This document shows positions 1 through 8,426 of a stretch of 47,737 bases of DNA, piece after piece (the stretch's first letter is position 1; each line of letters opens with the position of its first letter). The notes beneath the pieces were generated by a model. It was not told the DNA's origin. It ran no database searches and saw only the letters and a list, made by a program, of their open reading frames with translations. Source of the stretch: Gemmatimonadales bacterium UBA2989 (lineage in GTDB: Bacteria; Gemmatimonadota; Gemmatimonadetes; Longimicrobiales; Gaopeijiaceae); the NCBI GenBank assembly GCA_002346625.1, contig DEAF01000024.1, positions 1 to 47,737 on the forward strand, given 5' to 3'. A program made the position numbers and the translations under genes.

Positions 1-1114
1 CCTGAGTCTCGTAGAATCGTCCTATGCCGTTACGGAGATGTGCCACGAAAAGCATATAGTTGGGTGCCCAGCCATCGTAAAAGTCATGGGTGTAGACACC
101 AGGTATTCCAAGGGCAGTCATTTCGTCTACTTCTCTTCTTGCAAGTCGGTTCCATTCGTTGATCACAATTGGATCTACCCATGCGTTATATGGGCCTCGT
201 CCTGTGGAAGCGTAGAAATGGGATGCAGACTCGTGAAGATCGTGAAAAACAAGGGGACGATATTCCAGAAATGTTTTTACTGTGATCTGTGAAAGGGCTA
301 AAGATAGTGACATGCCGTCTCTATTATTATCGTGGGCAACGTACTTACCCCAATAGAGAGGGCGTTCGAGCATATTAAGGCTAGGATCCTTACGGGGGCC
401 CATGTGAAGGTCCACCATCTTAGCCCGACCATCTACCTCTAGGACTGGTGTGGCTAAAAAGATCAAGTTGTCACGTATTTCTTGGATGAATTCTGTCTCT
501 TCTACCGCCAATCGATAAACCAATTCCATTAGCATCTCAGGGGATCCTGTCTCCGGTGAATGCATGGCCCCAGTCGCCCAATAAATGGGAATTGTCGAAG
601 AGATCAGTTGTTGGGCCTCGGCTTCACTAGTGATTCTTGGATCGCCTAGCCGGGTTACGTTGGCCTTGTGATATTCGATGTTGCGCAGATTTTCCTCACT
701 GGATACCACCACAAGGATTAGTTCTCTGCCTTCTTCAGAATATCCGATTGTATGTACCTGAACACGTGGAGAAGCTTCGGCCACTGCTCTCATATATTGA
801 TATACCTCTTCTGGATAACTGAGTACGTCTGCTGCACCAGATATGTGTCCCAGTATGTCCAATGGAGTTGGCACTGTTTCTGATGCCGGTAGGTGATCCA
901 CATATGGAGTTATGAAGAAATCTTCAGTAGTGTACTCGAGGATTTTGGCTGTGTATTCCTCGTCTAGCTGCTGTTGTGCTACCACATGGCCAGGGATTGC
1001 CTGGAGTGTGATGGTAGCTATGAGTGCTAAAAGGGAAATACGTAGTATGGGAGATCTTATAAAATGAAAAAGTCCTGATTTTAGGCGCGTCAAATACAGA
1101 TCATACGAAAGCAT
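1..1114 (-). CDS. M14-family zinc carboxypeptidase-like metallopeptidase, exported (partial)
   Basis: This gene runs off the left edge, so only the N-terminal 371 codons are visible. It starts at an ATG whose first base is 1114, preceded by an AAGGAGA ribosome site. Residues 22-46 form a hydrophobic export signal ending near VVAQQ. The M14 fold is supported by HSPE (H185 and E188, the first two zinc ligands), by HDNNRDG around residues 261-267 (substrate-binding Asn/Arg), and by HDLHES at 291-296, which holds the third zinc His. The catalytic Glu would lie beyond the edge. Relatives are secreted enzymes that remove C-terminal residues from peptides. It fits the other exported peptidases further right. 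Family assignment is confident; substrate is unknown. Confidence 0.88.
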   Translation of the reverse strand, partial: MLSYDLYLTRLKSGLFHFIRSPILRISLLALIATITLQAIPGHVVAQQQLDEEYTAKILEYTTEDFFITPYVDHLPASETVPTPLDILGHISGAADVLSYPEEVYQYMRAVAEASPRVQVHTIGYSEEGRELILVVVSSEENLRNIEYHKANVTRLGDPRITSEAEAQQLISSTIPIYWATGAMHSPETGSPEMLMELVYRLAVEETEFIQEIRDNLIFLATPVLEVDGRAKMVDLHMGPRKDPSLNMLERPLYWGKYVAHDNNRDGMSLSLALSQITVKTFLEYRPLVFHDLHESASHFYASTGRGPYNAWVDPIVINEWNRLARREVDEMTALGIPGVYTHDFYDGWAPNYMLFVAHLRNGIGRFYETQ

Positions 1115-1464
1115 ATTTAGTCTCCTTGGTGGGAGGGCAACTCTGTCCAGTCGCACCCCCCCGAGGTACGAGTTGATTTTCGAGTAGCGTTAATGGTATC
1201 TCTAAAAATCACGAGCCTGACAAAGTAGCACTCGGAGCACAGTTGAACATGGGGTAACATTAAACTTAGGCCGTACTCCAATCTTAATGTGTGTCCATTT
1301 CTTATATAGGCACAACTAGCCTCACGTCAATATCTATGATGTTATCGGTTTAGTTGTTTGCTCAAAACAAGCAGTGTTGCCATGGCACTAAGAGAAGAAT
1401 ACGTTTTTTAGTTATTAAAATCAGATTGCGAGATATTATATATTCCCTCGTCAGGAAACACTCA
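1115..1464. other. Intergenic region between divergent genes
   Basis: About 350 bases separate the divergent M14 and DUF4399 genes, so promoters for both must lie here. I found no convincing -35/-10 pair, no tRNA and no small ORF with a good ribosome site. The stretch 1410-1450 is AT-rich. A seven-C run at 1157-1163 is the only other visible oddity. Confidence 0.5.
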
Positions 1465-1938
1465 ATGATTATTTTAACGAAATTACGGTCAATTGCGTTT
1501 TTAATATTTGTAAATGTTGTCATAATACTCCCAGCATTTGGATGCGTGTCAGGTGATCGTGAGACAGGCACAGATGAAACTTTATCGGAGCCAGCCTCTC
1601 CATCAGTCACTATTACTCAACCTGCTGATGGTGCGGTTGTAGAGGGTAATTCAGTGCTTGTTGCGTTCCAGGTATCTGATTTACAGATCGTGCCTGCGGG
1701 CACACAAGAAGATGGCACAGGCCATCATCATATCATTGTCGATGCTGATCTCCCGGAGCCTGGTGTACCTATTCCCGCTACTCCGGGAACCCATATCCAC
1801 TTAGGTGCGGCTCAGACTGAGTTTGAGCTAACTGATCTCACCGCAGGAGAGCATACGGTCATAGCTGTCGTGGGTGACTGGTTGCACGTGCCATTAGATC
1901 CTTGGGTAGTAGACACCGTAAGGTTTGTCGTTCAGTAG
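1465..1938 (+). CDS. DUF4399 domain lipoprotein
   Basis: The product is 157 residues from the ATG at 1465, which has AGGAAA eight bases upstream. The frame is open for 37 more codons upstream, but that extension lacks a ribosome site and would bury the signal peptide. The N-terminus is hydrophobic and ends in a lipobox (AFG-Cys), so it should be lipid-anchored. The mature part carries the DUF4399 signature: a histidine cluster (GTGHHHIIVD) followed by THIHLGAAQTEFEL and a closing beta-sandwich (GEHTVIAVVGD). The family has no established function; the histidines suggest metal binding, which is inference. No operon partner is obvious. Confidence 0.82.
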   Translation: MIILTKLRSIAFLIFVNVVIILPAFGCVSGDRETGTDETLSEPASPSVTITQPADGAVVEGNSVLVAFQVSDLQIVPAGTQEDGTGHHHIIVDADLPEPGVPIPATPGTHIHLGAAQTEFELTDLTAGEHTVIAVVGDWLHVPLDPWVVDTVRFVVQ

Positions 1939-1977
1939 TATCTTGGCTGAGGTGGCTTTAAGTATGGGCTCCACAAC

Positions 1978-2832
1978 GTGAGTATTAATATCTCTAGGGT
2001 TGGGGAATGGTCTAAAGAATACGAATTCGCAGTTGATTCAGAACATATTTGTGTTTTTGCTGAGGCAACTAACGACAGTATTCCTGAATACCTAGAGGGA
2101 TTGATAGCCCCTCCAGTGTTCTCATATATACCAATCGCTTCAGTTATTGAAGAAATTATCTCAGCCACCATATCTCCTGAAGCGCTCAAGTTTGTCATAC
2201 ACGCAGAGCAGGATCTATCACTTCATCAATCCATTATTCCTGGAAAAGTCCTACGGTCAAAAGGGGTTCTTGCTGGCACTAGAGCTGTACGCAAAGGAAC
2301 TTTTTTAGTATTCCGTACTGAGACACGAGATGAAAACGGAGACCTTGTCAATGTTCAACATATGACACTATTCCTCGGCGGTGTTACTAATGCGATCAGC
2401 ACTGGTGACAGGGCTCCGTCACATCGTTTTCCTATAGACACTAAACGTGAAGATCCATTAGCTGTTCTTAATTACCACGTGGATCATAACCAAGCTATTA
2501 GATACGCAAAGGTATCGGGTGACCATAACCCTATACATTTGGATGACGATTATGCTAAATCCTTAGGGCTTCCAGGCCTGATACTACATGGACTATGTAC
2601 ATTTGCGTTTTGTGGACGTGCAGTGTTGGCAAGCGTATGTGACGATGATCCCCGAAGTTTGAAGAGGCTCGCTGCCAGATTCTCTCGTCCCGTGTTTCCA
2701 GGTCAAGATTTGGTTACGTCACTGTGGAGACAAGATGACCGAGATGTGCGAGAGATCTACACATTCGAGTCCATTTCAAATGGAGAGGTAGTCATCAAAG
2801 ATGGTCTTGCGGAAGTTGGGAACAGTGAATGA
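1978..2832 (+). CDS. Double-hotdog MaoC-type (R)-hydratase/dehydratase
   Basis: The 284-residue product has two hotdog folds. Residues 1-140 resemble the MaoC N-terminal/FAS1-type dehydratase half. Residues 165-280 hold the hydratase-2 motif, YAKVSGDHNPIH, with catalytic Asp182 and His187. Such enzymes hydrate or dehydrate (R)-3-hydroxyacyl thioesters in beta-oxidation, polyester supply or dicarboxylate pathways. The start is a GTG at 1978 without a strong ribosome site; no in-frame ATG lies close upstream. It follows the DUF4399 gene by 39 bases and converges with the homocysteine methyltransferase gene. No acyl-CoA partners are nearby, so the substrate is open. Confidence 0.83.
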   Translation: MSINISRVGEWSKEYEFAVDSEHICVFAEATNDSIPEYLEGLIAPPVFSYIPIASVIEEIISATISPEALKFVIHAEQDLSLHQSIIPGKVLRSKGVLAGTRAVRKGTFLVFRTETRDENGDLVNVQHMTLFLGGVTNAISTGDRAPSHRFPIDTKREDPLAVLNYHVDHNQAIRYAKVSGDHNPIHLDDDYAKSLGLPGLILHGLCTFAFCGRAVLASVCDDDPRSLKRLAARFSRPVFPGQDLVTSLWRQDDRDVREIYTFESISNGEVVIKDGLAEVGNSE

Positions 2833-2857
2833 GATGATTAGTGATCTTCCGTTTTTC

Positions 2858-3766
2858 TTAAAGGGCAGTTCCTGCTGGCAAAATGTTATCCCTTATTTTG
2901 GCTATGTGGTCTGGTTGAAATCGGCAGCATCCCCCGATCCCGGAGACTCCTAAGTTTTTCCATTCCTCTATTAAGTCTTCCCAGTAAATACGATCCGAAG
3001 CAGGTGTCCAAATCTTTCTTGAAGCGTCATAATCTTCTCCGCTGTTAGGGTAAACTATTATGGGTTTTGAGCTTGCTTTCTGAATTTCCCTAATCAATGA
3101 AGATATGTACTCAGGAGCAGTGCAATTAATTCCTACAGCAGCAACTTGGGGCTCGGCATTGCACAGCTCGGCCATGTGTTCTAGACGGCTACCATCTCTG
3201 AGGTGAGCACCATCACAACAACTGAAGCTTATCCATGCCCGGCAGTTCTGTGTCTTTTGTAGGAGATTTAAGAGTACCTGGCCTTCGAGTTCTGATGGAA
3301 TGGTTTCACATGCTAACAGGTCGGCTCCGCTATCGGCTAGAATATGCCAACGTTTCTCGTGGAAATCATGAAGTTGGGTGGCATCTATTATATAATTCCC
3401 GGTGTATTCAGATCCGTCAGCGAGGAATGCCCCGTAGGGTCCGATGCTCGCCGCCACAATGGGGCGTAGGCGATCTTTTCGATTTTCAGTTTTGGCCCAG
3501 AAAGAATCTCGAGTTTTGACGGCAAGGTCTACAGAGTGCAACAAGAGTTCTACGGTATCTGTGTCGCTTAACCCTTTGGCTGAAAAACCTGGAAATGTAG
3601 CTTGGTATGTAGCTGTTGTAATGCAGTCTGCTCCAGCTCTTAGGAAGTCCCGATGTACTTCTTGGATCACATCGGGATCTTCCAGCAAAACCTTTGCAGA
3701 CCACAGATCATCGTTAAGGTCATACCCCCTTGCTTCCAAAGAGGTTGCTAGGCCTCCATCCAGCAC
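2858..3766 (-). CDS. mmuM: Homocysteine S-methyltransferase
   Basis: The protein matches E. coli MmuM along its length: LDGGLATSLEARG at the start, then SIGPYGAFLADGSEYTG, LLACETIP, VGINC, VYPNSGEDYD and GGCCR. The zinc-binding cysteines are C215, C280 and C281 in the numbering from GTG 3766. It should methylate homocysteine to methionine using S-methylmethionine or (S)-SAM. The GTG at 3766 falls inside the first barrel strand (LV-LDGG). The frame continues upstream, reading NPLIQFLRSQGRLV, which also matches the family. The true start is therefore probably the CTG at 3823 or one of the ATC codons next to it. The neighbouring csp gene lies upstream on the same strand. Confidence 0.92.
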   Translation of the reverse strand: MLDGGLATSLEARGYDLNDDLWSAKVLLEDPDVIQEVHRDFLRAGADCITTATYQATFPGFSAKGLSDTDTVELLLHSVDLAVKTRDSFWAKTENRKDRLRPIVAASIGPYGAFLADGSEYTGNYIIDATQLHDFHEKRWHILADSGADLLACETIPSELEGQVLLNLLQKTQNCRAWISFSCCDGAHLRDGSRLEHMAELCNAEPQVAAVGINCTAPEYISSLIREIQKASSKPIIVYPNSGEDYDASRKIWTPASDRIYWEDLIEEWKNLGVSGIGGCCRFQPDHIAKIRDNILPAGTAL

Positions 3767-3868
3767 TAGCCTACCTTGGGATCTGAGGAATTGTATTAAG
3801 GGATTACAGATGATCTCTGTCAGATTGATTCCAGCTTGCTTTCTATAGGTCCTGATACCTCAAAGATA

Positions 3869-4078
3869 TTAAAGCTTTTGAACGTTCTCTGCAGCAGGTC
3901 CTTTTTGGCCTTCGACCACATCAAACTCTACACTATCGCCTTCAGATAGAGATTTGAAACCTTCGGCCTGAATAGCGGAATGATGGACGAACAGATCTCT
4001 GCCGCCGTCCTCTGGAGTGATAAAACCAAATCCTTTTTGGTCATTAAACCACTTCACAGTTCCTTTAGTACTCATCAT
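3869..4078 (-). CDS. Cold-shock domain protein (CspA family)
   Basis: The product is a 68-69 residue single cold-shock domain. It has both RNA-binding motifs, KGFGFI (RNP1) and DLFVHH (RNP2), within the usual length. CspA-type proteins bind single-stranded RNA/DNA and act as RNA chaperones. Two ATGs stand side by side. The AGGGAG site is only about three bases from the first and six from the second, so translation may begin at 4075. It lies downstream of a strong terminator that closes the ispG transcript, so it should have its own promoter in 4079-4175. A shared transcript with the methyltransferase is possible because only 45-100 bases separate them. Confidence 0.95.
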   Translation of the reverse strand: MMSTKGTVKWFNDQKGFGFITPEDGGRDLFVHHSAIQAEGFKSLSEGDSVEFDVVEGQKGPAAENVQKL

Positions 4079-4177
4079 CTACTCCCTTTTGATTATGATC
4101 GGAGACATGGTTTCACATCCACCGATTTTTTAACACTAACTTCTGTAATTTTTGTACCAAGCTATGGTCATTATGAC

Positions 4178-4210
4178 AAAAAAAAGCGGGTGGCTTTTGA
4201 AGGCCCCCGC
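4178..4210 (-). terminator. Rho-independent terminator after ispG
   Basis: On the minus strand the stem GCGGGGGC pairs with GCC-A-CCCGC (one bulged A) around an eight-base loop and is followed by eight Ts (A tract at 4178-4185 on the plus strand). It lies about 180 bases beyond the ispG stop and just before the csp promoter region. Confidence 0.8.
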
Positions 4211-4390
4211 ATAAATGCCACTGCTTGTAGCCTAACACCTATAACTCAGTAACCCATCAAACTTTTAAAAAATCATAAAAATTTTGGATTTAGTCAATCA
4301 CTGTTGTAATAAATTGGGAGTAATATGCATCAAAATGCCAGGTATAAATACGGGTCAGCATCTCTGTGGATGCAGTTAATGATATAACTG

Positions 4391-5620
4391 TTATCCGTAG
4401 TTGGTTCGGATATATTTATCTAGAATCGTTTTGAATTCTTCAACAAGACCTTCTCCCTGAAGCGTAGAGTGGTGCTTTCCATCCACGTATATTGGTGCCT
4501 TGGGTTCCTCAAAAGTTCCAGGTAGAGAGATACCTATATTTGCATGCTTAGATTCACCTGGACCATTCACTACACATCCCATGACAGCTACTGTCATCTC
4601 TTCGACTCCAGGAAAATCATTACGCCATATAGGCATTTGATCCTGAATATAAGTTTGAATGTCTTGAGCCATTTCCTGGAAGAACGTGCTTGTGGTACGA
4701 CCACATCCTGGGCATGCTGTGACCTGAGGTTCAAAACTTTGAATTTTTAGAGACTGTAGGATTTGTCTTGCTACCCGTACTTCTTCAGCTCGATCTCCGC
4801 CTGGTTTCGGTGTCAGTGATACACGGATAGTATCTCCGATTCCTTCGATGAGCAGAGGGCTTATTCCCACAGCTGTTGCTACTATACCCTTAATGCCGAT
4901 TCCCGCTTCAGTAAGACCCAGATGGAGAGGATAATCGCTTTGACTGGAAAGAAGCCTATAAACTTGGATCAGGTCTGGGACTTCAGAAACTTTTGCACTG
5001 AGTATGATCATGTTATGTGCTAATCCGATTTCCTCTGCTAACTCAGCGGAACGCATAGCACTCTTTACCATAGCGTCAAAGATTACTTCTCGATCACTTT
5101 TAGGATCAGTAAGCTTGGCGTTCTCATCCATCATTTCAGTGAGAAGTCGCTGATCCAATGACCCCCAATTCACACCTATGCGAATTGGCTTGTTATTTGA
5201 AATTGCAACCTCAATAATTTTCTGGAAATTAGTATCTCTATGTTTAGTGCCTACGTTTCCTGGATTTATTCGGTACTTAGCTAGGGATCGAGCGCACCCT
5301 GGATTATCAGTTAGCAGGATATGCCCGTTGTAGTGGAAATCACCTACTATCGGAACATCTATACCTTCGGCTTGGATGCGCGATAATATCTCAGGGATGG
5401 CTTTTGCGGCAGCATTATTATTGACTGTTACTCTTACTAGCTTACTTCCAGCTTCTACCAACTCTATAATTTGAGTGGAGGTAGATTCTATATCGGCTGT
5501 ATCTGTATTGGTCATGGATTGTACCACGACCGGGTTATCCCCTCCGATCAGGACATCCCCGACTGCGACTGCGACGGATTTTCTGCGATTCCAGGAATTC
5601 ACAAGGATCCCACACTCCAA
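4391..5620 (-). CDS. ispG: 4-hydroxy-3-methylbut-2-enyl diphosphate synthase (IspG/GcpE)
   Basis: This enzyme reductively opens methylerythritol cyclodiphosphate to HMBPP in the non-mevalonate isoprenoid pathway. The 409-residue protein begins with the family strand VVVQSMTNTDTAD, then has RVTVNNNAA, INPGN, RIGVNWGSL and LGLTEAG. The [4Fe-4S] ligands are all present: C303, C306 (ACPGCGRT), C349 and E356 (GCVVNGPGE). The spacing between C349 and E356 equals that in E. coli. It is the short bacterial form, without the plant/Chlamydia-type insert. It is monocistronic by appearance, divergent from the CDGSH gene and closed by the terminator at 4178-4210. The window otherwise has no MEP pathway genes. 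Confidence 0.97.
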   Translation of the reverse strand: MECGILVNSWNRRKSVAVAVGDVLIGGDNPVVVQSMTNTDTADIESTSTQIIELVEAGSKLVRVTVNNNAAAKAIPEILSRIQAEGIDVPIVGDFHYNGHILLTDNPGCARSLAKYRINPGNVGTKHRDTNFQKIIEVAISNNKPIRIGVNWGSLDQRLLTEMMDENAKLTDPKSDREVIFDAMVKSAMRSAELAEEIGLAHNMIILSAKVSEVPDLIQVYRLLSSQSDYPLHLGLTEAGIGIKGIVATAVGISPLLIEGIGDTIRVSLTPKPGGDRAEEVRVARQILQSLKIQSFEPQVTACPGCGRTTSTFFQEMAQDIQTYIQDQMPIWRNDFPGVEEMTVAVMGCVVNGPGESKHANIGISLPGTFEEPKAPIYVDGKHHSTLQGEGLVEEFKTILDKYIRTNYG

Positions 5621-5732
5621 GAGTGAATGTATTGAGTAAATCTACTTAACGATCTGCATGGTTCCAAGATGAAACATGGCCCAATCTTATTCTCTGTTGT
5701 ACACATATAATCATGTTCAAGAGGAAACTAGG

Positions 5733-5762
5733 TTCGAGAACGGGGTATGTCGGAATTATAAA
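5733..5762 (+). promoter_or_regulatory. Candidate sigma70-type promoter for the CDGSH gene
   Basis: TTCGAG at 5733-5738 and TATAAA at 5757-5762 are spaced by 18 bases, placing a start site near 5769, about 20 bases before the TTG start codon at 5789. The -35 match is partial. Confidence 0.4.
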
Positions 5763-5788
5763 AACACTTTCAAATCAGGAGAAAATCT

Positions 5789-6001
5789 TTGACTGATCCA
5801 AGAATTACTATACGGGGCAACGGACCACTAAAAATAGATGGAGACATTCCTCTTTTGGATCATGAGGAAAACATTATACCTACACCCGAAGGCAGATCCT
5901 ATTTTTTGTGTCGTTGCGGAGTATCGACTAAAAAGCCTTTCTGTGATGGAAGTCACAGGGATTGTGAGTTTGATGGAGCTTTGGCACCACAGGAGGACTA
6001 A
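5789..6001 (+). CDS. CDGSH-type [2Fe-2S] protein
   Basis: This 70-residue protein carries one complete CDGSH domain: C41, C43, C52 and H56 in the pattern C-x-C-x8-C-D-G-S-H, with the conserved S46 and P50 between. This three-Cys/one-His site binds a redox-active, pH-labile [2Fe-2S] cluster. There is no signal peptide or membrane helix, so it is cytosolic. The start is a TTG at 5789 preceded by AGGAGA at good spacing; no ATG gives a complete domain. Bacterial homologues are linked to iron-sulfur or redox homeostasis but the exact role is unsettled. It ends convergent to the EamA gene, with a small hairpin between them. Confidence 0.93.
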   Translation: MTDPRITIRGNGPLKIDGDIPLLDHEENIIPTPEGRSYFLCRCGVSTKKPFCDGSHRDCEFDGALAPQED

Positions 6002-6009
6002 TAGCGGAC

Positions 6010-6034
6010 AGAGATCAAAACCCCGATCTCTTTT
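6010..6034 (+). terminator. Weak terminator after the CDGSH gene
   Basis: AGAGATC at 6010-6016 pairs with GATCTCT at 6025-6031 around an eight-base loop and is followed by a short T run. It sits between convergent genes, nine bases after the CDGSH stop. The stem is only seven base pairs. Confidence 0.5.
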
Positions 6035-6044
6035 GGAGTATAGC

Positions 6045-6974
6045 TTATGAAGATGATTGTGTTCGAGTACTGTTCAGTGAAATAAGTACTATCGCAGATA
6101 TGATCATTATCATTGCTATCCAAATTTTAAAATCTATTAGCTCGTCAGCCATTAGCCATCCGAGAAACATGGCTACCAGGGGGTTGAAATATGCATATGT
6201 TGCGGCCATTGCAGGTGTGGTTACGCCCAACAGCCAGATGTAAGCAGAATATCCTATCACGGCACCAAAGATGATCAGGTATATAAGAGAGATTATTGAT
6301 TTCATGGAGAAACTGGTGGGATCGATCTGTCCGCTTTCTCCAGCGATGATTGCCATAACCGCCAAGACTGCTCCACCTGTGAGCATCTGCATAGCTGTAG
6401 TAAGCCATGGTGATTCAGGTAATCGAGCTCGGCATGCATATATGGATCCAAAAGCCCAGGCTAAGGAGCCCATGAGTAAAACTATCCCTCCAATTAATCC
6501 TTCACGACTCTGGGATCCTACATGATCTGAATTGATCAACAAACCCACTCCAATTAGGCCCCACAATAGTCCAGCGATTAAGGTTTTGGAAGGACGTGGA
6601 CTCCCCCCAGAAATCCAATCTATTATGACCATCCAAATGGGTGTGATGGCAATGATTAGTGCGGCTAATCCGGAGGGCACCCATTGCTCTGCCCACACCA
6701 CGCTTCCGTTGCCCCCTCCCAGCAGTAGCGCACCAACTATTGTTGCCGAGAACCAATGACGCCGGTCTGGGCGTCCACAACGCTGACGTGCGATCACGTA
6801 TAGGATTGTACCGGCCAAGATAAATCGAAATGCTGCCATAGAAAATGGTGGCATTGTCTCGATTGCAAAGAGGATAGCTAGGTAGGTTGATCCCCATATA
6901 AAGTAGACTGATGCTAAGGCAAGTATCAGCTTCCAGCGAGCTGGATTGGAATGAGAGTTGTTTGCTAAAAACAC
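6045..6974 (-). CDS. EamA-family (DMT) transporter
   Basis: This 309-residue integral membrane protein has about ten hydrophobic helices arranged as two EamA repeats (residues 12-145 and 160-300). The first contains the typical YFIWGSTYLAI start, and the second the NPLVAMFLGWL close. Family members such as YedA and RhtA export amino acids and other small metabolites. The start is a GTG at 6974. It is the last gene of a minus-strand run and follows the APC permease by 20 bases. The pairing suggests one transporter imports and the other exports an amine or amino acid; that is inference. The substrate cannot be read from sequence. Confidence 0.9.
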   Translation of the reverse strand: MFLANNSHSNPARWKLILALASVYFIWGSTYLAILFAIETMPPFSMAAFRFILAGTILYVIARQRCGRPDRRHWFSATIVGALLLGGGNGSVVWAEQWVPSGLAALIIAITPIWMVIIDWISGGSPRPSKTLIAGLLWGLIGVGLLINSDHVGSQSREGLIGGIVLLMGSLAWAFGSIYACRARLPESPWLTTAMQMLTGGAVLAVMAIIAGESGQIDPTSFSMKSIISLIYLIIFGAVIGYSAYIWLLGVTTPAMAATYAYFNPLVAMFLGWLMADELIDFKIWIAMIMIISAIVLISLNSTRTQSSS

Positions 6975-6994
6975 TTATGAATTATGAGAGGCGA

Positions 6995-8395
6995 TCAAAT
7001 TTCTGAATGATGTTTCTTCCTTTTTTTCGAAAGCCATATGTAGCTGATTGGCAGGCCAGGGGTCAGAATTGCCAGATCGATCAAAGATTGCTCCCATTGA
7101 TATATAGCTCGTAGTACCACGAGCCCCACGAGGCCGATCAGATAGATGCACGGTAGCCATGGGTAGAATGGTATCCGGAACGCTCCTGGTTCACCGATGT
7201 TCTTTATACGGATTTTGAAAAATGCCGCTGTTGTCATTATGTAAAAAATGAGGATTGCGAAAACCATGCCTCCTGCGATGTTTTCAAAAGATCCACGAAA
7301 AAGTATCAGGAAAGATGTCCATGCACAGTATATGATGATAGCTCTGGAAGGAGTTTTGAATTTGGGATGTATGTAGTTAAGCCAACTAAAGAAGATGCCA
7401 TCTTTTGCCATGGAGTAATAGACACGTGTCGCCGACATCGCAGTACCGTTTATTCCTCCTATGGCTGATAAAATTATCATGAGTGCTACAAAGTTTGCAG
7501 CTATTGGTCCGATTACTATATCTGCCATGTCTGCAGCTGGCGTAATAGTATCTCGCATTCCTTCTATACCTAGTATGTAGTGATACATAGTGTTTATAGA
7601 CCAGTAGAGTACAAGAACAGTGCTCATTCCAAATAACATGGTTCTTGGGATTACTTTCCTCGGGTCTTTCATCTCTTCAGCTACACAGCCTACTCGATCC
7701 CATCCTGTATGTGAGAAAATGATCAGGATCACTGCTGCGGTTACATTACCTATGGGTCCGAGCCCTTCAGTGACTGGAGATGTGGATCCCAATAGGTTTG
7801 GTGTTCTATTAATGAATGCCAAGCCCAATAACACCAGAGATGCAATGAAGCCGACTTTGGCGACTACTGTAAATTTCTGGAATAGGCTTGCCCAAGTTAT
7901 TCCTAAATAGTTTATGGCACCCACGAAGATGATGATGCCCAGAGCTACTGAGGTATGTGCCATAGGGCTGAGGTCAATCATCACACCGAGGTAATCGGCT
8001 GATATGATGGCCACGGCGGCGGCTGGGCTGGTTCGAATGATGAAGAGCTGGGCCCAGCCTAACATAAATCCTGCTAAGGGCCCGAAACACTTTGTGATGT
8101 AAACGTACTCGCCTCCCGTAACTGGCAATCGTGTGCCTAGTTCAGCGTAGATCAATCCGCCCATTATCATGAACATGCCTATGCCGATCCACACCATCAT
8201 GACCGAGGAAAACGAATCTAAGTAACCTGCTACGAGAGACGGTGTAGTGAAGATTCCGAGCCCAATGGTGATACCAATCAGAAGGGCAACACCGTCTATG
8301 GTACCGAGAGATCGGTTTAAATTGGTATGCGGATTTGGTTTTACTGATGACTGTGGAACACTGCCCTGTTGCTTAAGGCTTTTTAGATTTTTCAT
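6995..8395 (-). CDS. APC-superfamily amino acid permease
   Basis: The 466-residue protein has about twelve membrane segments. The first helix carries the APC substrate motif GITIGLGIFTTPSLVAG, and a second typical motif, VTGGEYVYITKCFGPLAGFMLGW, follows. HTGWDR-VAEEMKDPRKVIPR lies in the middle, as in the LAT/AAT groups. It should take up an amino acid or amine by proton symport or exchange. A lysine-rich cytosolic tail ends the chain. It lies 31 bases after the amidohydrolase and 20 before EamA, so the three genes probably form one transcript. This suggests that products of an exported hydrolase are imported here. Confidence 0.92.
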   Translation of the reverse strand: MKNLKSLKQQGSVPQSSVKPNPHTNLNRSLGTIDGVALLIGITIGLGIFTTPSLVAGYLDSFSSVMMVWIGIGMFMIMGGLIYAELGTRLPVTGGEYVYITKCFGPLAGFMLGWAQLFIIRTSPAAAVAIISADYLGVMIDLSPMAHTSVALGIIIFVGAINYLGITWASLFQKFTVVAKVGFIASLVLLGLAFINRTPNLLGSTSPVTEGLGPIGNVTAAVILIIFSHTGWDRVGCVAEEMKDPRKVIPRTMLFGMSTVLVLYWSINTMYHYILGIEGMRDTITPAADMADIVIGPIAANFVALMIILSAIGGINGTAMSATRVYYSMAKDGIFFSWLNYIHPKFKTPSRAIIIYCAWTSFLILFRGSFENIAGGMVFAILIFYIMTTAAFFKIRIKNIGEPGAFRIPFYPWLPCIYLIGLVGLVVLRAIYQWEQSLIDLAILTPGLPISYIWLSKKRKKHHSEI

Positions 8396-8426
8396 CTACA
8401 AAGCAAACAGTTAATCATCACAATTA

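Noticed and set aside
1354..1464. Longer N-terminus for the DUF4399 lipoprotein
   Set aside because: The extra 37 residues are basic and unlike a signal peptide, and the ribosome site and lipobox fit the later ATG at 1465.
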